Shown here: piece after piece, positions 10,549-20,240 of the stretch
Position numbering within the stretch: position 1 is the stretch's first letter
Layout of the letters: each line of letters opens with the position of its first letter
Source of the DNA: Locusta migratoria
Taxonomy: Eukaryota > Arthropoda > Insecta > Orthoptera > Acrididae
Assembly (NCBI GenBank): GCA_026315105.1
Contig: CM048750.1
Coordinates: 261,383,151-261,447,150 of the forward strand
Direction of reading: 5' to 3'
DNA length: 64,000 nucleotides
Translations under genes and position numbers: made by a program
The notes under the pieces: model-generated
What the model was told of the DNA's origin: nothing
The model's input: only the letters and a program-made list of their open reading frames with translations
The model's database searches: none

Positions 10549-10929
10549 TAATACAAATAAACAATCCCAGAGACGGATTTTCGTCTCGAATATGTCAAAG
10601 ACATTAGTGATAATCTGAAGCACTGAATTAAAATTTGTGATTGTGCCCGGAATCGAACCTGCACCTCCATGCTTACTAGGCAGACGTCTTACCGTTACAC
10701 ACCACCACCACTAACGATTAAGGAAATCGTACTTAGACTATTCCGAGGCGCCTTAATCTTTAGTGGTGTGGTGGTCTAACGGTAAGACGTCTGCCTATTA
10801 AGCATTGAAGTCCGGGTTCGGTTCCCGGCCGCATCACAAATTTTAATTCAACGCTTCAGATTTATCATTAATGTCTTTGACATATTCGAGACGAAAATCC
10901 GTCTCAAGGATTGTTTATTTGTATTAAAT
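10549..10929. repeat. Inverted pair of tRNA-headed SINEs (about 175-bp arms)
   Basis: The minus-strand arm 10549-10723 and the plus-strand arm 10751-10929 are near-identical inverted copies. Each has a tRNA-like head (GTGTGGTGGTCTAACGGTAA, then GGTTCGGTTCCCGG as B box) and a body containing CGAGACGAAAATCCGTCTC, itself a hairpin. The spacer is only about 27 bp. A third partial copy in the same orientation as the second follows at 11062-11160. This is a different SINE family from the main one. Confidence 0.85.
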
Positions 10930-11061
10930 TATTATATCACCTTAACAGGATTGTTCCAATATGTCCATCGCCGAGGTGCTATTCCGCTGCGTGGAGAGCC
11001 TTGGCAATAGTGGAAATTATCTTTGGAACACAGAAGCTGAATTAAAGTTTGTGAAGTGGAG

Positions 11062-11160
11062 GGAAATCGTACTTAGACTATTCCGAAGCGCCTTAATCGT
11101 TATTGGTGTGGTGGTCTAATGGTAAGACGTCTGCCTAGTAAGCATGAAAGTCCGGATTAG
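11062..11160 (+). mobile_element. Truncated copy of the second SINE family
   Basis: It repeats GAAATCGTACTTAGACTATT, then the tRNA-like GTGTGGTGGTCTAATGGTAA and AAGTCCGGATTAG, stopping inside the B-box region. Confidence 0.7.
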
Positions 11161-11406
11161 GGGGCATAGCTCAGAATTGCTTCGCCTTTAATGACAGATA
11201 GCAGAAGGTGATTCTCTGCAGTTTTGAAAATGGTGTGATATGCACTCACAATGGGCATTGTTAAATGGGACGCCCCAGGGTTCTCTTCTAGGGCCACTGT
11301 TTTTCTCATTTATATAACTAATAATATGCATTCTAGCAAAACAGTAAATTTTTAGATATTTCTGTTTGGTTGGTCGTGAAGGATGTTGTTGATGATATTG
11401 ATGCAG

Positions 11407-11580
11407 TTCAAATGTTCAAATGTTTGTTAAGCTTATGGGACTCAACTACGGGGTCATCAGTCCCTAAACTTACAAACTACTTATGAACTACTTACGAACT
11501 AGGACGGCACAAATATCCATGCCCGAGGGGGGATTCGAACCCCCGACCGTAGTGGCCGTGCTGACCGTGAGTGGAGCGCC
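11407..11580 (-). mobile_element. SINE, 5'-truncated, inside the LINE
   Basis: The tail and body are complete but the copy stops within the tRNA head at GTGGAGCGCC, so the A box is missing. No clear duplication is seen, so it may have been truncated on insertion or by a later deletion. Confidence 0.85.
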
Positions 11581-12286
11581 TCTATCATCTGATGATCAAA
11601 ACCAACTGCAGAACGATCTGAATAAGATATCAGTATGGTGTAAAAATTGGCAATTGACTCTAAATAATGAGAAGTGTGAAGTCGTCCACATGAGTACGAA
11701 AAGAAATCCGTTAAACTTTGTTTACAACATAAATCAATCAAATGTGAACGCCGTAAACTCCACAAAATACCTAGGAATCACTATTACTTCAGACTTAAAC
11801 TGGAAAGAACACGTAGATAATATCGTGGGAAAGGCGAACCAGAGACTGCGTTTTATTGGCAGAATCCTTAAAAGATGCAACAGAACTACTAAAGAAACTG
11901 CATACACTGCGCTTGTCCGTCCATTTTTGGAGTATTGCAGCCCAGTGTGGGATCCTTATCAGGTGGGTTTGACGGAGGACATCGAAAGAGTCCAAAGAAG
12001 GGCAGCTCGTTTCGTATTGTCACGATACAGGGGAGACAGCGTTACGGAAATGATACTGGATCTGGGATGGGAATCATTACAACAACGGCGCTTATCGCTG
12101 GGGCGTGGGCTACTTGCGAAACTCCAATCGCCAACATTCTCCTCCGAATGCGAAAATATATTGTTGACTCCCACTTACATAGGTAGAAATGATCATCAGA
12201 ATAAAATAAGAGAAATCAGAGCTCGAACAGAGAGATTCAGGTGTTCTTTCTTCCCGCGCGCTATTCGAGAATGGAATGGGAGATAA
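11581..12286 (+). pseudogene. CR1/Jockey-group reverse transcriptase C-terminal region
   Basis: Open for about 230 codons, with LNKISVWCKNWQLTLNNEKC, STKYLGITI, VRPFLEYCSPVWDP and VQRRAARFVL, ending FFPRAIREWNGR. This is the thumb and C-terminal extension of a non-LTR RT, lying after the YADD box. The YADD segment itself is lost at the SINE junction. The apparent upstream extension of the frame (from 11483) is read through the SINE and is not native. Confidence 0.85.
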
Positions 12287-12384
12287 ATAGTATAATTGTG
12301 GTTCGATGAACCCTCTGCCAGGCACTTAAATGTGATTTGCAGAGTATCCCATGTAGATGTAGATGTAGATGCAGTATCAAATAA

Positions 12385-13230
12385 TGTATTTAAAGAAATA
12401 AGTTCATGACTTGTAGAAAAAAATTGTGCTAAATCACAGTAAGACTCAGTCTTTACAGTTTCTAACACACAATTCAACAAAAACTAATATTTTGATTACA
12501 CAGAATGGGCACATGGTAAGCGAGACCCAACAGTTCAAATATCTAGGCGTTCAGATAGATAGTAAGCTGTCGTGTGAAGCCTATGTGCAAGATCTCTTAC
12601 AAAAACTAAATGCTGCGTTATTTACTATTCGAACAGTTTCTGAAGTAAGTGATAGTTGAACACGAAATGTTGTCTACTTTGTTTATTGTCATTCGCTTGA
12701 GACGTATGGTGTTGTTTTTGGCGTAACTCCTCTGGTTCAAGAAGAGGCTTTATTGCTCGGTTAGATCAGTGTGTGAGGTAAGCTCGCGTACTCCTATTCG
12801 ATCCCTGTTTAGTAGCATGGTAATTGTGACATTGGCCTCTCTTTGCATATTATCGTTAATGTCATTTGTTGTTAACAGTATATGACTATTTCCAAGATTT
12901 ATCAACTTTTACTCGGCTAATACTTAACAGAAATCGAATCTGCTTTTGTGTCACGCGCACTTGACACTTGTGCCGATAATTGTGCAGTATTCTGACGTAA
13001 CCAGGTTTAATGAGCTGCTTCAATAATTCAAAATGCTTAATAGTAATTCTTGGATTTTCAAGGATAAACTGAAAAAAGTTTCCTTATGCCTCACTCTTTC
13101 TGTTCTGTCGAGGAATTCCTGAAAAAATAAAAATTAAGCTAATTTCTGTGTTACATTAAGGTTCTTTTTACTTATGCTTAGGCCTGTTGCGTGCATAAGA
13201 GTGCTATGCGTTTCACTTTATCTATCTATA
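12385..13230 (+). pseudogene. Second-lineage LINE RT fragment
   Basis: At 12426-12659 a frame reads THNSTKTN, then FKYLGVQIDSKLS and LLQKLNAALFTIRTVSE. The KYLGV/KLNAALFTIR block is diagnostic of another non-LTR RT lineage than its neighbours. Beyond the stop, pieces consistent with the same C-terminal region continue in broken frames (SLFSSMVIVTLASLCI). The fragment ends near 13230. Confidence 0.6.
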
Positions 13231-13234
13231 CTAT

Positions 13235-13752
13235 CGTTACAATTTGATGTACTGATTCGTTCCATGACCGTGAAGACTTGCTCCTCAGTTTGATCCTACG
13301 GAACATGATAAACCCAAATAAATAAAAGGATACAGAAAATATCGTAAGGGGAGGGAACCAAAGTCTGCGTTTCATTGACAGAACATTTAAAAGATGCAAC
13401 AGTTCTACTGAAGAAACTGTCAACACTATACTTGAGCGTCCTATTTTGGGAGTACTGCTGCTCGTTGGGGGATACCGTGGGACTGGCGGAGAACACAGAA
13501 AACATTCAGAGCGGGGCAGCTCCTTTTGTATTATCGCGATACAGGAAGAGAGTATCGCGACAGTGATGCACGAACTGGGGGTGGAAATCATTAAAAGAAA
13601 GGCGTTATTCGTTGCGCCGAGTTCTATTTGGGAAATTTCTGTCTCGAACTTTCGCCTCTGAATAAGAACATCTTCTGTTAGCCGCCTGCTGTATATGGAG
13701 ACATTAGCATCCGAATAAGATAAATCAGATCGAAAACTGAATGATTTAGATA
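13235..13752 (+). pseudogene. Decayed CR1/Jockey-group LINE RT tail, left part
   Basis: Aligns with 11830-12250: NQSLRFIDRTFKRCNSSTEE, then in other frames VLSRYRK. Several frameshifts are present. It is cut at 13752 by the pogo-like element, and its 3' end resumes at 16455-16567. Confidence 0.75.
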
Positions 13753-14139
13753 CCATCAAACAGGGTGATTTCGGACGATATGGTTTATCTTCTCTTTCCC
13801 GCTGCACAGCAACGAATTAGCGCTCTTTTCCACCTCCGCGTGCCGTTTATTTTATGCACCAGATTGTAATTCCCGTGTCCCGCGCTCACGCATTTGGATG
13901 GATTGTTAACTGACGCAACAATCAGTCGAACAGTCTCATTGTCGAAAGTTCTCACTGTGCAGGGTTTGCCAAATTAGCAGAATTTTCGCTAAATTTGACG
14001 GATTTTACACACAGTCATCGGGTTAAAATTGCCACTTAGCGGCCAACGGATTTGTGTATTTTTGTCTGCAACAATATTTTTCTGTTTAATTCATTGATTC
14101 TATTATAGCTCCTATTATTCATGTACTTATTGGATTCGC

Positions 14140-14800
14140 ATGAAGTTTAACAATCGATTTCGATATGGTGATTCCCCTGCCTCAACACAACAGATAGTAT
14201 ACTTACGTCATGAAGTCGAAGTCTTACTGCAAGATATTAAAACTTCAAACAGAATATCATTTGAGGTTGAGAATGTCATAACGAAAATATGTGAATATTT
14301 CCTCGTTTCTCTTGTTTCTGAGTTGCAACACCGCTTGCCCCACAATGTAAAAGTGCTGAAAAGACGTATCTTTAATTGCCCCAAGAGAATGCCCGCGAGT
14401 GCTGAAAGAACCAATAGTAGGCCTATTCCTGAGTAAGGAAATTGGCTTGTTAGACAGTACAATTCACCAAAATTGATTTTCAGTGGTCAAAGCTCACTAC
14501 TATCCAATGGAAAGAAATAAACAAGACTGCGGCTTTCTGGGATAAAATTAGATCATAGAGAGAAGCCAGTGGCTTAAATCCTTTCCAAGAAATTTGGCTC
14601 TTGTGCTTTTGGGTATACCATGGTCCAATGGAAAGGGCCTTTAGCCAACTAAATTTGTTTGAAACCTCCCTCTGGGACAGACTAACTACTACTCTGGTCA
14701 ACGCCATTATTACAAAAAGCGCTGGTAATAATCGCTTGGCAAGTGCTGTCACAATTACAAGCTGCCGGAAAATGTTCTCCAAGAAATTGGCACCATGAAA
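14140..14800 (+). pseudogene. hAT-type transposase C-terminal relic
   Basis: A first frame (14140-14436) includes LQHRLPHNVKVLKRR. After breaks, another frame has ERAFSQLNLFETSLWDRL and NAIITKSAGNNRLA. The second resembles the hAT C-terminal dimerisation segment (VERAFS, then KTKLRNRL). At least one frame change and stops separate them, so it cannot be active. Confidence 0.6.
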
Positions 14801-15360
14801 GTATATACCACTGCAGTGGCGTCACTATGGGGGGGGGGGGGATGAGGGAGATAGAACTCCCCCAGAACCCCCCCCCCCCGAAAAAAAAGAAGAAAAGAAG
14901 AGAGAGAGAAGAAAAAGAAAAAAGAAATCGTATAACAGCAATCTGGTAAAGGTAAAGATTGGAAACTTGGGGTGTTTTACCATAAGCTTTCATTGGATGG
15001 GAGTGAATTCGTTTCTTCAACGGGAGTGGTAGATGGTAGTCTGTCTGGAAACTGACTAAAATTTTGCTCGTCAAGCAGGTCTATCCCCCCCCCCCCCCCC
15101 CAAAGCCAACTCCTAATTTCGCCACTGAGTAGATATTTCTACATCCGACCTCAGTACTTCAACAGGGGCCACACAAGCCACCATACTGGAGGAGGAGGAA
15201 AATGAAATATTGTGGCTTGAGCTACATAAATGTGGTGAGTGTAATCGAAACTTAGTAAACTTCCTTTAGAAATAGTAGCAGTAGTAGTATACAATGGCAA
15301 AGAAAAAAGTTTCTTTGGAAGTTATCAATGCATTGAAATTTCAGTTTTAGAGTGGTAAAT

Positions 15361-15545
15361 GCCGCGGCGTAGCGGCCGAGCGCATTGAGGCGCTATGCTA
15401 TGATGCGCGAGGCCGTTTCCCGTCGGGGATTCAAATCCCCCCTCGGGCATGGATGTTTGTGCTGTCTTAAGTATAAGTTAGTTGATAAGTAGTTTGTAAG
15501 TTTAGGGTCTGATGAACCCCCAGTTAAGACTCATAAAAAATATTA
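15361..15545 (+). mobile_element. SINE, diverged
   Basis: Head GCCGCGGCGTAGCGGCCGAG, B box GATTCAAATCC, body GGGCATGGATGTTTGTGCTG. The tail has decayed to CATAAAAAATATTAAA. Divergence suggests an older copy than those with perfect duplications. Confidence 0.85.
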
Positions 15546-15988
15546 AATAATAATAGTAAGCATTCAGCGGATTTTACCGGAATTTTAAGTCGAGTTTAGC
15601 GGAGTAAATTTTTCTGAGTTGGCAACTCTGTCACTGTGTTACGGAGCGGAAACTTTTTGTTGTTGCGATTGGTGAAAAACTCTTGCGGCGTCAGTTGCCA
15701 ACGAGATCAGGAGGCTGCAGCACTGAGAGAAGTTTTGTACCCGTTTGTCCCGAGTTTTGTGTTTCAAATTAACGGAGGTTTTTTTCAATGCCGAAGACGT
15801 ATAAAAGTAAGAAAGGTGTCCAAGATCGGTGAAATTATGACCCGGAGATTTTAAAGAAAGCAGTTCGAGGTATTCAGTGTGGCAAATTAACGTATAGAAA
15901 AGCCTTTAATAAATAAAATTCCTTATCTCAGTCCTTATCACTTATTTTAATAATGGATGTCCGTAAAGTCACTAAAATCAAATAGAAA

Positions 15989-16284
15989 GAAAGTAGAATT
16001 AAAAAAAAAAAGTTATTTTGTGTCCGAAATCATCCTCTACACTTCAAAACACCGGACAGAGATTGAAAATACGCATGTGTCCGAATTCACCCCAGTCCAT
16101 GGGGTGATTTCGGACACTTTATTTGTCTGCCTCAGGCAACAGTAGAATTTAAAAAAAAGTTAATTTGTGTCCGAAATCATCCTCTACACTTCAAAACACC
16201 GGACAGAGATTGAAAATACGCATGTGTCCGAATTCACCCCAGTCCATGGGGTGATTTCGGACACTTTGTCTGTCTCAGGAAAAA
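15989..16284. repeat. Two tandem units of about 150 bp at the pogo-like right end
   Basis: 15989-16140 and 16141-16284 are nearly identical. Each contains GTGTCCGAAATCATCC and its inverse GGGGTGATTTCGGACAC, so the terminal-repeat core has been multiplied next to the true terminus. Confidence 0.85.
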
Positions 16285-16454
16285 GTAGATGCACATGGAT
16301 GTTCTGCTTCTAGTATATTTTATTGTTTATACATATACCCCACCACCTCCCAGATAACAAAAATTAAAAAAAATAAACAATGAAACCTGACAAAACCTAT
16401 GAAAGTTATAGCGAAAATTATCTCAAAACTGTCTGAAATCACCCCGTTTGACAG

Positions 16455-16567
16455 TATTTCATTCCCCAACGTGCTATTCGAGACAGAGAATTTATAATGA
16501 AAGTTGTTCGATGAACCATGTACCATGCACTTAAATGTGGTATGTAGAGTAAATATGTAGATGTAGA
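16455..16567 (+). mobile_element. 3' end of the LINE interrupted at 13752
   Basis: It holds the same end as at 12245-12375 (GTGCTATTCGAGA, then GTTCGATGAACC, then ATGCACTTAAATGTG), ending in GTAGATGTAGATAG. Confidence 0.85.
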
Positions 16568-16902
16568 TAGGTGACTACACCAGCATAGTGCTGACCGGAT
16601 ATTTCAGATTATACAGAGTGTACTCCGGTGAAGCTTGGTAGTGAGCTTGAGAAAGTTATTCGTGGCTGTGTACCATTTCACAAGCTCGTGTTTCGTTTAT
16701 TACTAAGTAAATTAACTAAATGAGCCCTTCCGTTGGGGTGTGTCTCATAGTTATATCCGGTATTGCCCTAAAAAACTGTCAAGCGCCGTGTTGTGGGGTC
16801 GGTCTGTGTACACTCGTTATGATACGGGCGCCCCCCCTCCCCCCACCCATTCGCCTTGTCGCTCAACCCCACCGTTCGTTTCCTCCATCATCAAAAAAAA
16901 AA

Positions 16903-17065
16903 GTTCAAATGTTTGTTAAGCTTATGGGACATAACTACTTATGAACTACTTACGAACTAGGACGGCAGAAATATCCATGCCCGAGGGGGGATTCGAACCC
17001 CCGACCGTAGTGGCCGTGCAGACCGTGACTGGAGCGCCTTAGTCTCCTCGGTCACCGCGGCCGGC
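16903..17065 (-). mobile_element. tRNA-derived SINE with internal deletion
   Basis: The B box is intact. The segment that normally reads ACTGATGACCCCGTAG is deleted near 16932, giving a shorter copy. It follows an A run and ends CCGCGGCCGGC. Confidence 0.9.
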
Positions 17066-17369
17066 ACCATAATAATACCCTTCTGTAAGCATACATTGCA
17101 GAGACTTCATATTCAAATGTGGTCACACGTTGATTGTCAAACAGACTGCTAGTAATTCAACGCCATTGATTGTTATTTCGTAAAGATCGCCAGCCATGGC
17201 AATTCCGACTTCAATCGACAACACGCTGATAGTGGCAGGGCCCACGCCGTAGCGGACAAGCAATAGATCTTGTTATGTTTACATTCTGAGTTGGGAATAA
17301 TTTTTGGATATCACTTCATGCGCCTGAGGTTTGTTGGCCAGGGTCAGAAACCTTCATTCGACTAAAATA

Positions 17370-17465
17370 CAGTAGAACGTCGATTGTCCGAAGTAATTTG
17401 GGGACATGGATGTTGGGAAAACCGGTTTATTCGGATAATCGTACTATACACTTGTATTTGCCAAT
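17370..17465 (+). mobile_element. Left end of a Tigger/pogo-type element
   Basis: After TA (17368-17369) comes CAGTAGAACGTCGATTGTCC, then GGTTTATTCGGATAATCG, the usual form of Tigger/jerky-group ends. No matching right end was found nearby. Confidence 0.5.
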
Positions 17466-17899
17466 ATGAAGTTAATATAGTATTTGGAGGCCCGCGGTCC
17501 TTTACACTTCGCCGAGCGACACGCCGCGTCACTTGGAAAGCTGAACTGTTGCTGTGGGAAGCTTTGATGCTGCCACTACTTCTACTGCTACGTCGACTGA
17601 AACTGAATCATTGTACACAGCAACTAGCGGCCTGGCCTGTCAGCAGCGCCACCGAGTGGCGTCGTGTGAAGTAACGGCCCCATTAGAAGCTCTGCTTCGC
17701 CACCCGGTGGCCTAGTGCGGATACTGAGGGAAGCTTGGTTACAGGGGAGGTGGAGGTGATCGATGTTACAGTGGCAGAGTAAAAAAATTAAAATAAATAA
17801 ATAAAAAATTAAAAATTTCGACGCTCTACCGTAACTTTTCTCGAACGTCGCTCACGGAGGCCGAGGGGCCCCTTGAGGTTGGGGGCCCCGGGGCACTGC

Positions 17900-18300
17900 C
17901 CGCCTAGCCCTATGATAAGCTACGCCACTGATTCTACCGTGCGGAGCGCCCCTGCTACTTGATCCACAGTAGCAGCGTCCGGCGTGTTAAGTGCGCCGTG
18001 CCCCACAATAGAGCCAGCCGCGATGCAAAGCGTCGCCCAGCCCGGCCGGTGTTTACAGGCTGGGCGTCGGCTCTATTGGGTTAAATGGGGCCGCAGCGAA
18101 GCCGTTTGCTCTCCGGGGGAAGACGGCCCTCCGTGACGTCATACGGGCTTCTGGGCGGCCAATTGGTCTGAACAAAGGACTGCTGGCCGACACGGAGGAG
18201 CTGCTGCTCAGGAGCGGGCAAAAAAAAAAAAAAGAGCCGCCGTGGATGACAGCACGCACCGCCGCTATCTCTCCTACATCACACGCAGCTGGCGTCTCTC
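17900..18300. promoter_or_regulatory. CpG-rich block with CRE and CCAAT-like motifs; promoter-like, unproven
   Basis: The block is strongly enriched in G, C and CpG relative to its AT-rich surroundings. It contains a perfect CRE palindrome TGACGTCA (18134-18141), GGCCAATTGGTC (about 18157) and a potential hairpin with arms near AATAGAGCC and GGCTCTATT (18008-18080). No transcription start or downstream exon can be shown. It could equally be the GC-rich part of a transposon. Confidence 0.3.
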
Positions 18301-18473
18301 TCAAATATACGAACGAGCCTCTTACACTGCTGACTCACTACGTTGCCACCACCTGCTAGCATCGAGGCCACCAGCTCGTTTTTTGCAGCTATACATCCTG
18401 GAAGTAACTGAATTCTTCCCTTACATCACCGAGGACACCTCTGTGTCCTTTCTTCCATTTCGTTTTATTATGT

Positions 18474-18890
18474 AGCTAACTATGGGGCCCCGCAGGAGTT
18501 CTTAGCTTTCTCCACTTCTCCTCCCAGAATTCATTCGATCGTTTCATCTTCTTTCTCTCGTCCTCGGAAAAAAAAATCCGTTTGTGTTATGTGTCTGGTG
18601 GTTCCTGTTTAACTGATTTGATATTGTCGAATCTGGTTCTCAACTCTCTTCTTTTGTCGTCTATCTGTGGTGTAATTCCAGTTTCCTCTGCATAATTCTT
18701 CACTTAATCTACCATTTAGGTGTAAACTTTACCCCCCCCCCCCCCCCACGATGTACCTGAAGATCTTTCTGACCGTTTCCCTTCATCCATCCCTAATAGG
18801 TGTCCATAGAACTTAATCCTCCGTTTCCTCATTGTGTCCCTCACAGACCAAAGATAACATAGACTGTGCGTAACGTCATTGCATGATGTC
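18474..18890 (-). pseudogene. LINE RT C-terminal remnant, unit one
   Basis: The frame 18937-18716 reads RDTMRKRRIKFYGHLLGMDE, a motif of the RTE-like C-terminal region (RRIKFYGHI). Downstream frames contain KRRELRTRFDNIKS-like sequence. A C-run at 18733-18748 breaks the frame. Confidence 0.65.
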
Positions 18891-18904
18891 ATTATACTGA
18901 AACC

Positions 18905-18968
18905 GCGCCTTGGTTGCACAGTGGTGGAGTGTCGCACTATGAATCCGATGGTCCTGGGTTCGATCCCC
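18905..18968 (+). mobile_element. Truncated tRNA-like SINE head, third family
   Basis: GCGCCTTGGTTGCACAGTGG, then CCTGGGTTCGATCCCC (B box). Cut at the duplication junction. The intact relative is at 19946-20240. Confidence 0.65.
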
Positions 18969-19304
18969 TTTACATCATCGAGGACACCTCTGTGTCCTTT
19001 CTTCCCTTTTGTTTTATTATATAGCTAACTATGGAGCCACGCAGGAGTTCTTAGCTTTCTCCACTTCTCCTCCCAGAACCTCTTCATTCGATCGTTTCAT
19101 TTTCTTTCTCTCGTCCTCGAAAAAAATCCGATTGTGTTCTGTGTTTGGTGGTCCCTCTTGAACTGATTTGATATTGTCAACTCTGGTTCTCAACTCTCTT
19201 CTTTTGTGTGATGTAATTCCAATTTCCGCTGCATACTTCTTCACTTCATCTACCCATTTAGGTGTAACCTTTACCGCCCACGATGTACCTGAAGATCTTT
19301 TTGG

Positions 19305-19803
19305 GCCTTCTTGATTGTTGGACCCGCAGTGAAGTAAATGTCTCTAAGGACATAGTATTAAGAGGTCCAGATCACTGCTATAATCAATATTTTTATTTAT
19401 TACACAACAGCTGTTTGCCATTGTCAAGTGTAGCTATGATGGTCTAGCGTCATATATAACATCTGTCATAAATGTTTTATATAATCATACTTTATAGCAG
19501 TATGTTATTTGCCTTTAGCTGCTGTACTTAGCTATTGTGAAACATCTTTGGGAAACTCCTACATTTAAAAAACGTATCTATACAAAAAATAAAATTAAAA
19601 TCTAATTAACATCTTAGGGTGCAAAAAGTACAGCAGCTAAATGCAAATAACATACTGCTATAAAGTATGATTACATAAAACAGTTATGCCAGATGTTATA
19701 TATGACGCTAGGCCATCATAGCTACACTTGACAATGGCAAACAGCTGTTGTGTAATAAATAAAAATATAATTATAGCAGTGATCTGGACCTCTTAATACT
19801 GTG
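19305..19803. mobile_element. Foldback element with long inverted arms
   Basis: Inverted arms of about 180 bp (19354-19530 and 19628-19800) share AGTATTAAGAGGTCC, ACAACAGCTGTTTGCC and GCTGTACTT. A 9-bp direct repeat TCTTTTTGG (19296-19304, 19804-19812) flanks the insertion. Nine bp would suit a Mutator-like element, but the left arm is set back about 50 bp from the boundary, so the class is open. Confidence 0.6.
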
Positions 19804-19945
19804 TCTTTTTGGTCCGTTTTCCTTAATCCATTCTTAATAGGTGTCCTTATAACTTAATCCTCCGTTTCCTCATTATGTCCCTCACAGACCAAAGATAACA
19901 TAGACTGTGCTTAACGTCATCATATGACGTCATTACACTAAAACC

Positions 19946-20240
19946 GCGCCTCGGTTCCACAGTGGTAGAGTGCCAGAATATGAATCCGAAGGTCGTGGTT
20001 TCGATCCCCGCCAGGTCCTTGGATTTGTATCTCTCATTTTCCACTTATTTTACCTCTGGCAGTATCGCTCATGTGAAAAATACCGAGTAGTACCGTGTTT
20101 CGCAACGCACGTTAAACCGTAGGCCCCCTATAACTGGCTGGGTAAGTCAGTTCGAAGGTCAGAGGAAGGCAAGGGCATACAACCTTCAAACAGGACCATG
20201 CCTAGTAAAGCACTGTGGTGTTCAAACCAATCTTCGGATT
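19946..20240 (+). mobile_element. tRNA-derived SINE, third family
   Basis: Head GCGCCTCGGTTCCACAGTGG, B box GGTTTCGATCCC, then a long unique body with CACGTTAAACCGTAGGCCCC and GGTCAGAGGAAGGCAAGGG. A diverged form of the CACGTTAAAC motif also closes the SINE at 31600. Confidence 0.6.

Larger units (their letters stand above)
11170..12375 (+). mobile_element. CR1/Jockey-group LINE 3' part, interrupted by a SINE
   Basis: Upstream of the SINE, one frame shows the RT motif GTPQGSLLGPLFF (about 11265-11315). Downstream a long frame continues. The 3' UTR (12290-12375) ends in tandem GTAGAT units, a hallmark of this family's tail. The same 3' end recurs at 16455-16567 and about 44121-44165, and inverted at 30228-30310. 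Confidence 0.85.
13960..15630 (+). mobile_element. hAT element inside the pogo-like element
   Basis: A perfect 8-bp duplication TCACTGTG flanks it (13952-13959, 15631-15638). The terminal repeats are CAGGGTTTGCCAAATTAGC and, inverted, CAGAGTTGCCAACTCAG. Inside lie a broken transposase C-terminus, homopolymer-rich hAT-like DNA (14814-15127) and a SINE (15361-15545). Confidence 0.85.
13753..16454 (+). mobile_element. Pogo-like (Tc1/mariner superfamily) element, interrupted
   Basis: TA duplications lie at 13751-13752 and 16455-16456. The terminal repeats are CCATCAAACAGGGTGATTTC and, inverted from the right, CTGTCAAACGGGGTGATTTC. A frame starting ATG at 15788 reads MPKTYKSKKGVQDR, a stop, then DPEILKKAVRGIQCGKLTYR, the psq-type helix-turn-helix start of pogo transposases. 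Its host sequence is the LINE tail on both sides. Most of the transposase is gone. Confidence 0.8.
18431..20010 (-). repeat. Tandem-duplicated LINE-tail plus SINE-head unit
   Basis: GAGGACACCTCTGTGTCC recurs with an offset of 549 bp (18431, 18980). Each unit has, on the minus strand, a LINE RT C-terminal remnant (RRIKFYGHLLGMDEGKRS in unit one) and then a tRNA-like SINE head. Unit one ends abruptly at the B box (18968). Unit two is interrupted by the foldback element 19305-19803 and then continues with the full SINE. Confidence 0.75.

Noticed and set aside
11483..12286. 267-codon frame as one gene
   Set aside because: The first 33 codons are SINE sequence read by chance. Only 11581-12286 is LINE protein.
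14814..15127. CAGTGGCG ... CGCCACTG with G and C runs, looking like a small hAT element
   Set aside because: The flanking 8-mers TACCACTG and AGTAGATA do not match, so I do not call a separate insertion.
15989..16284. Possible CRISPR-like repeat
   Set aside because: Only two long adjacent units with no spacers, in an animal genome. It is a tandem duplication.
17769..17930. CAGTGGCAGAG ... TACGCCACTG as a small hAT
   Set aside because: Flanks CGATGTTA and ATTCTACC differ and the inner sequence is unlike a paired end. Left as unclassified.
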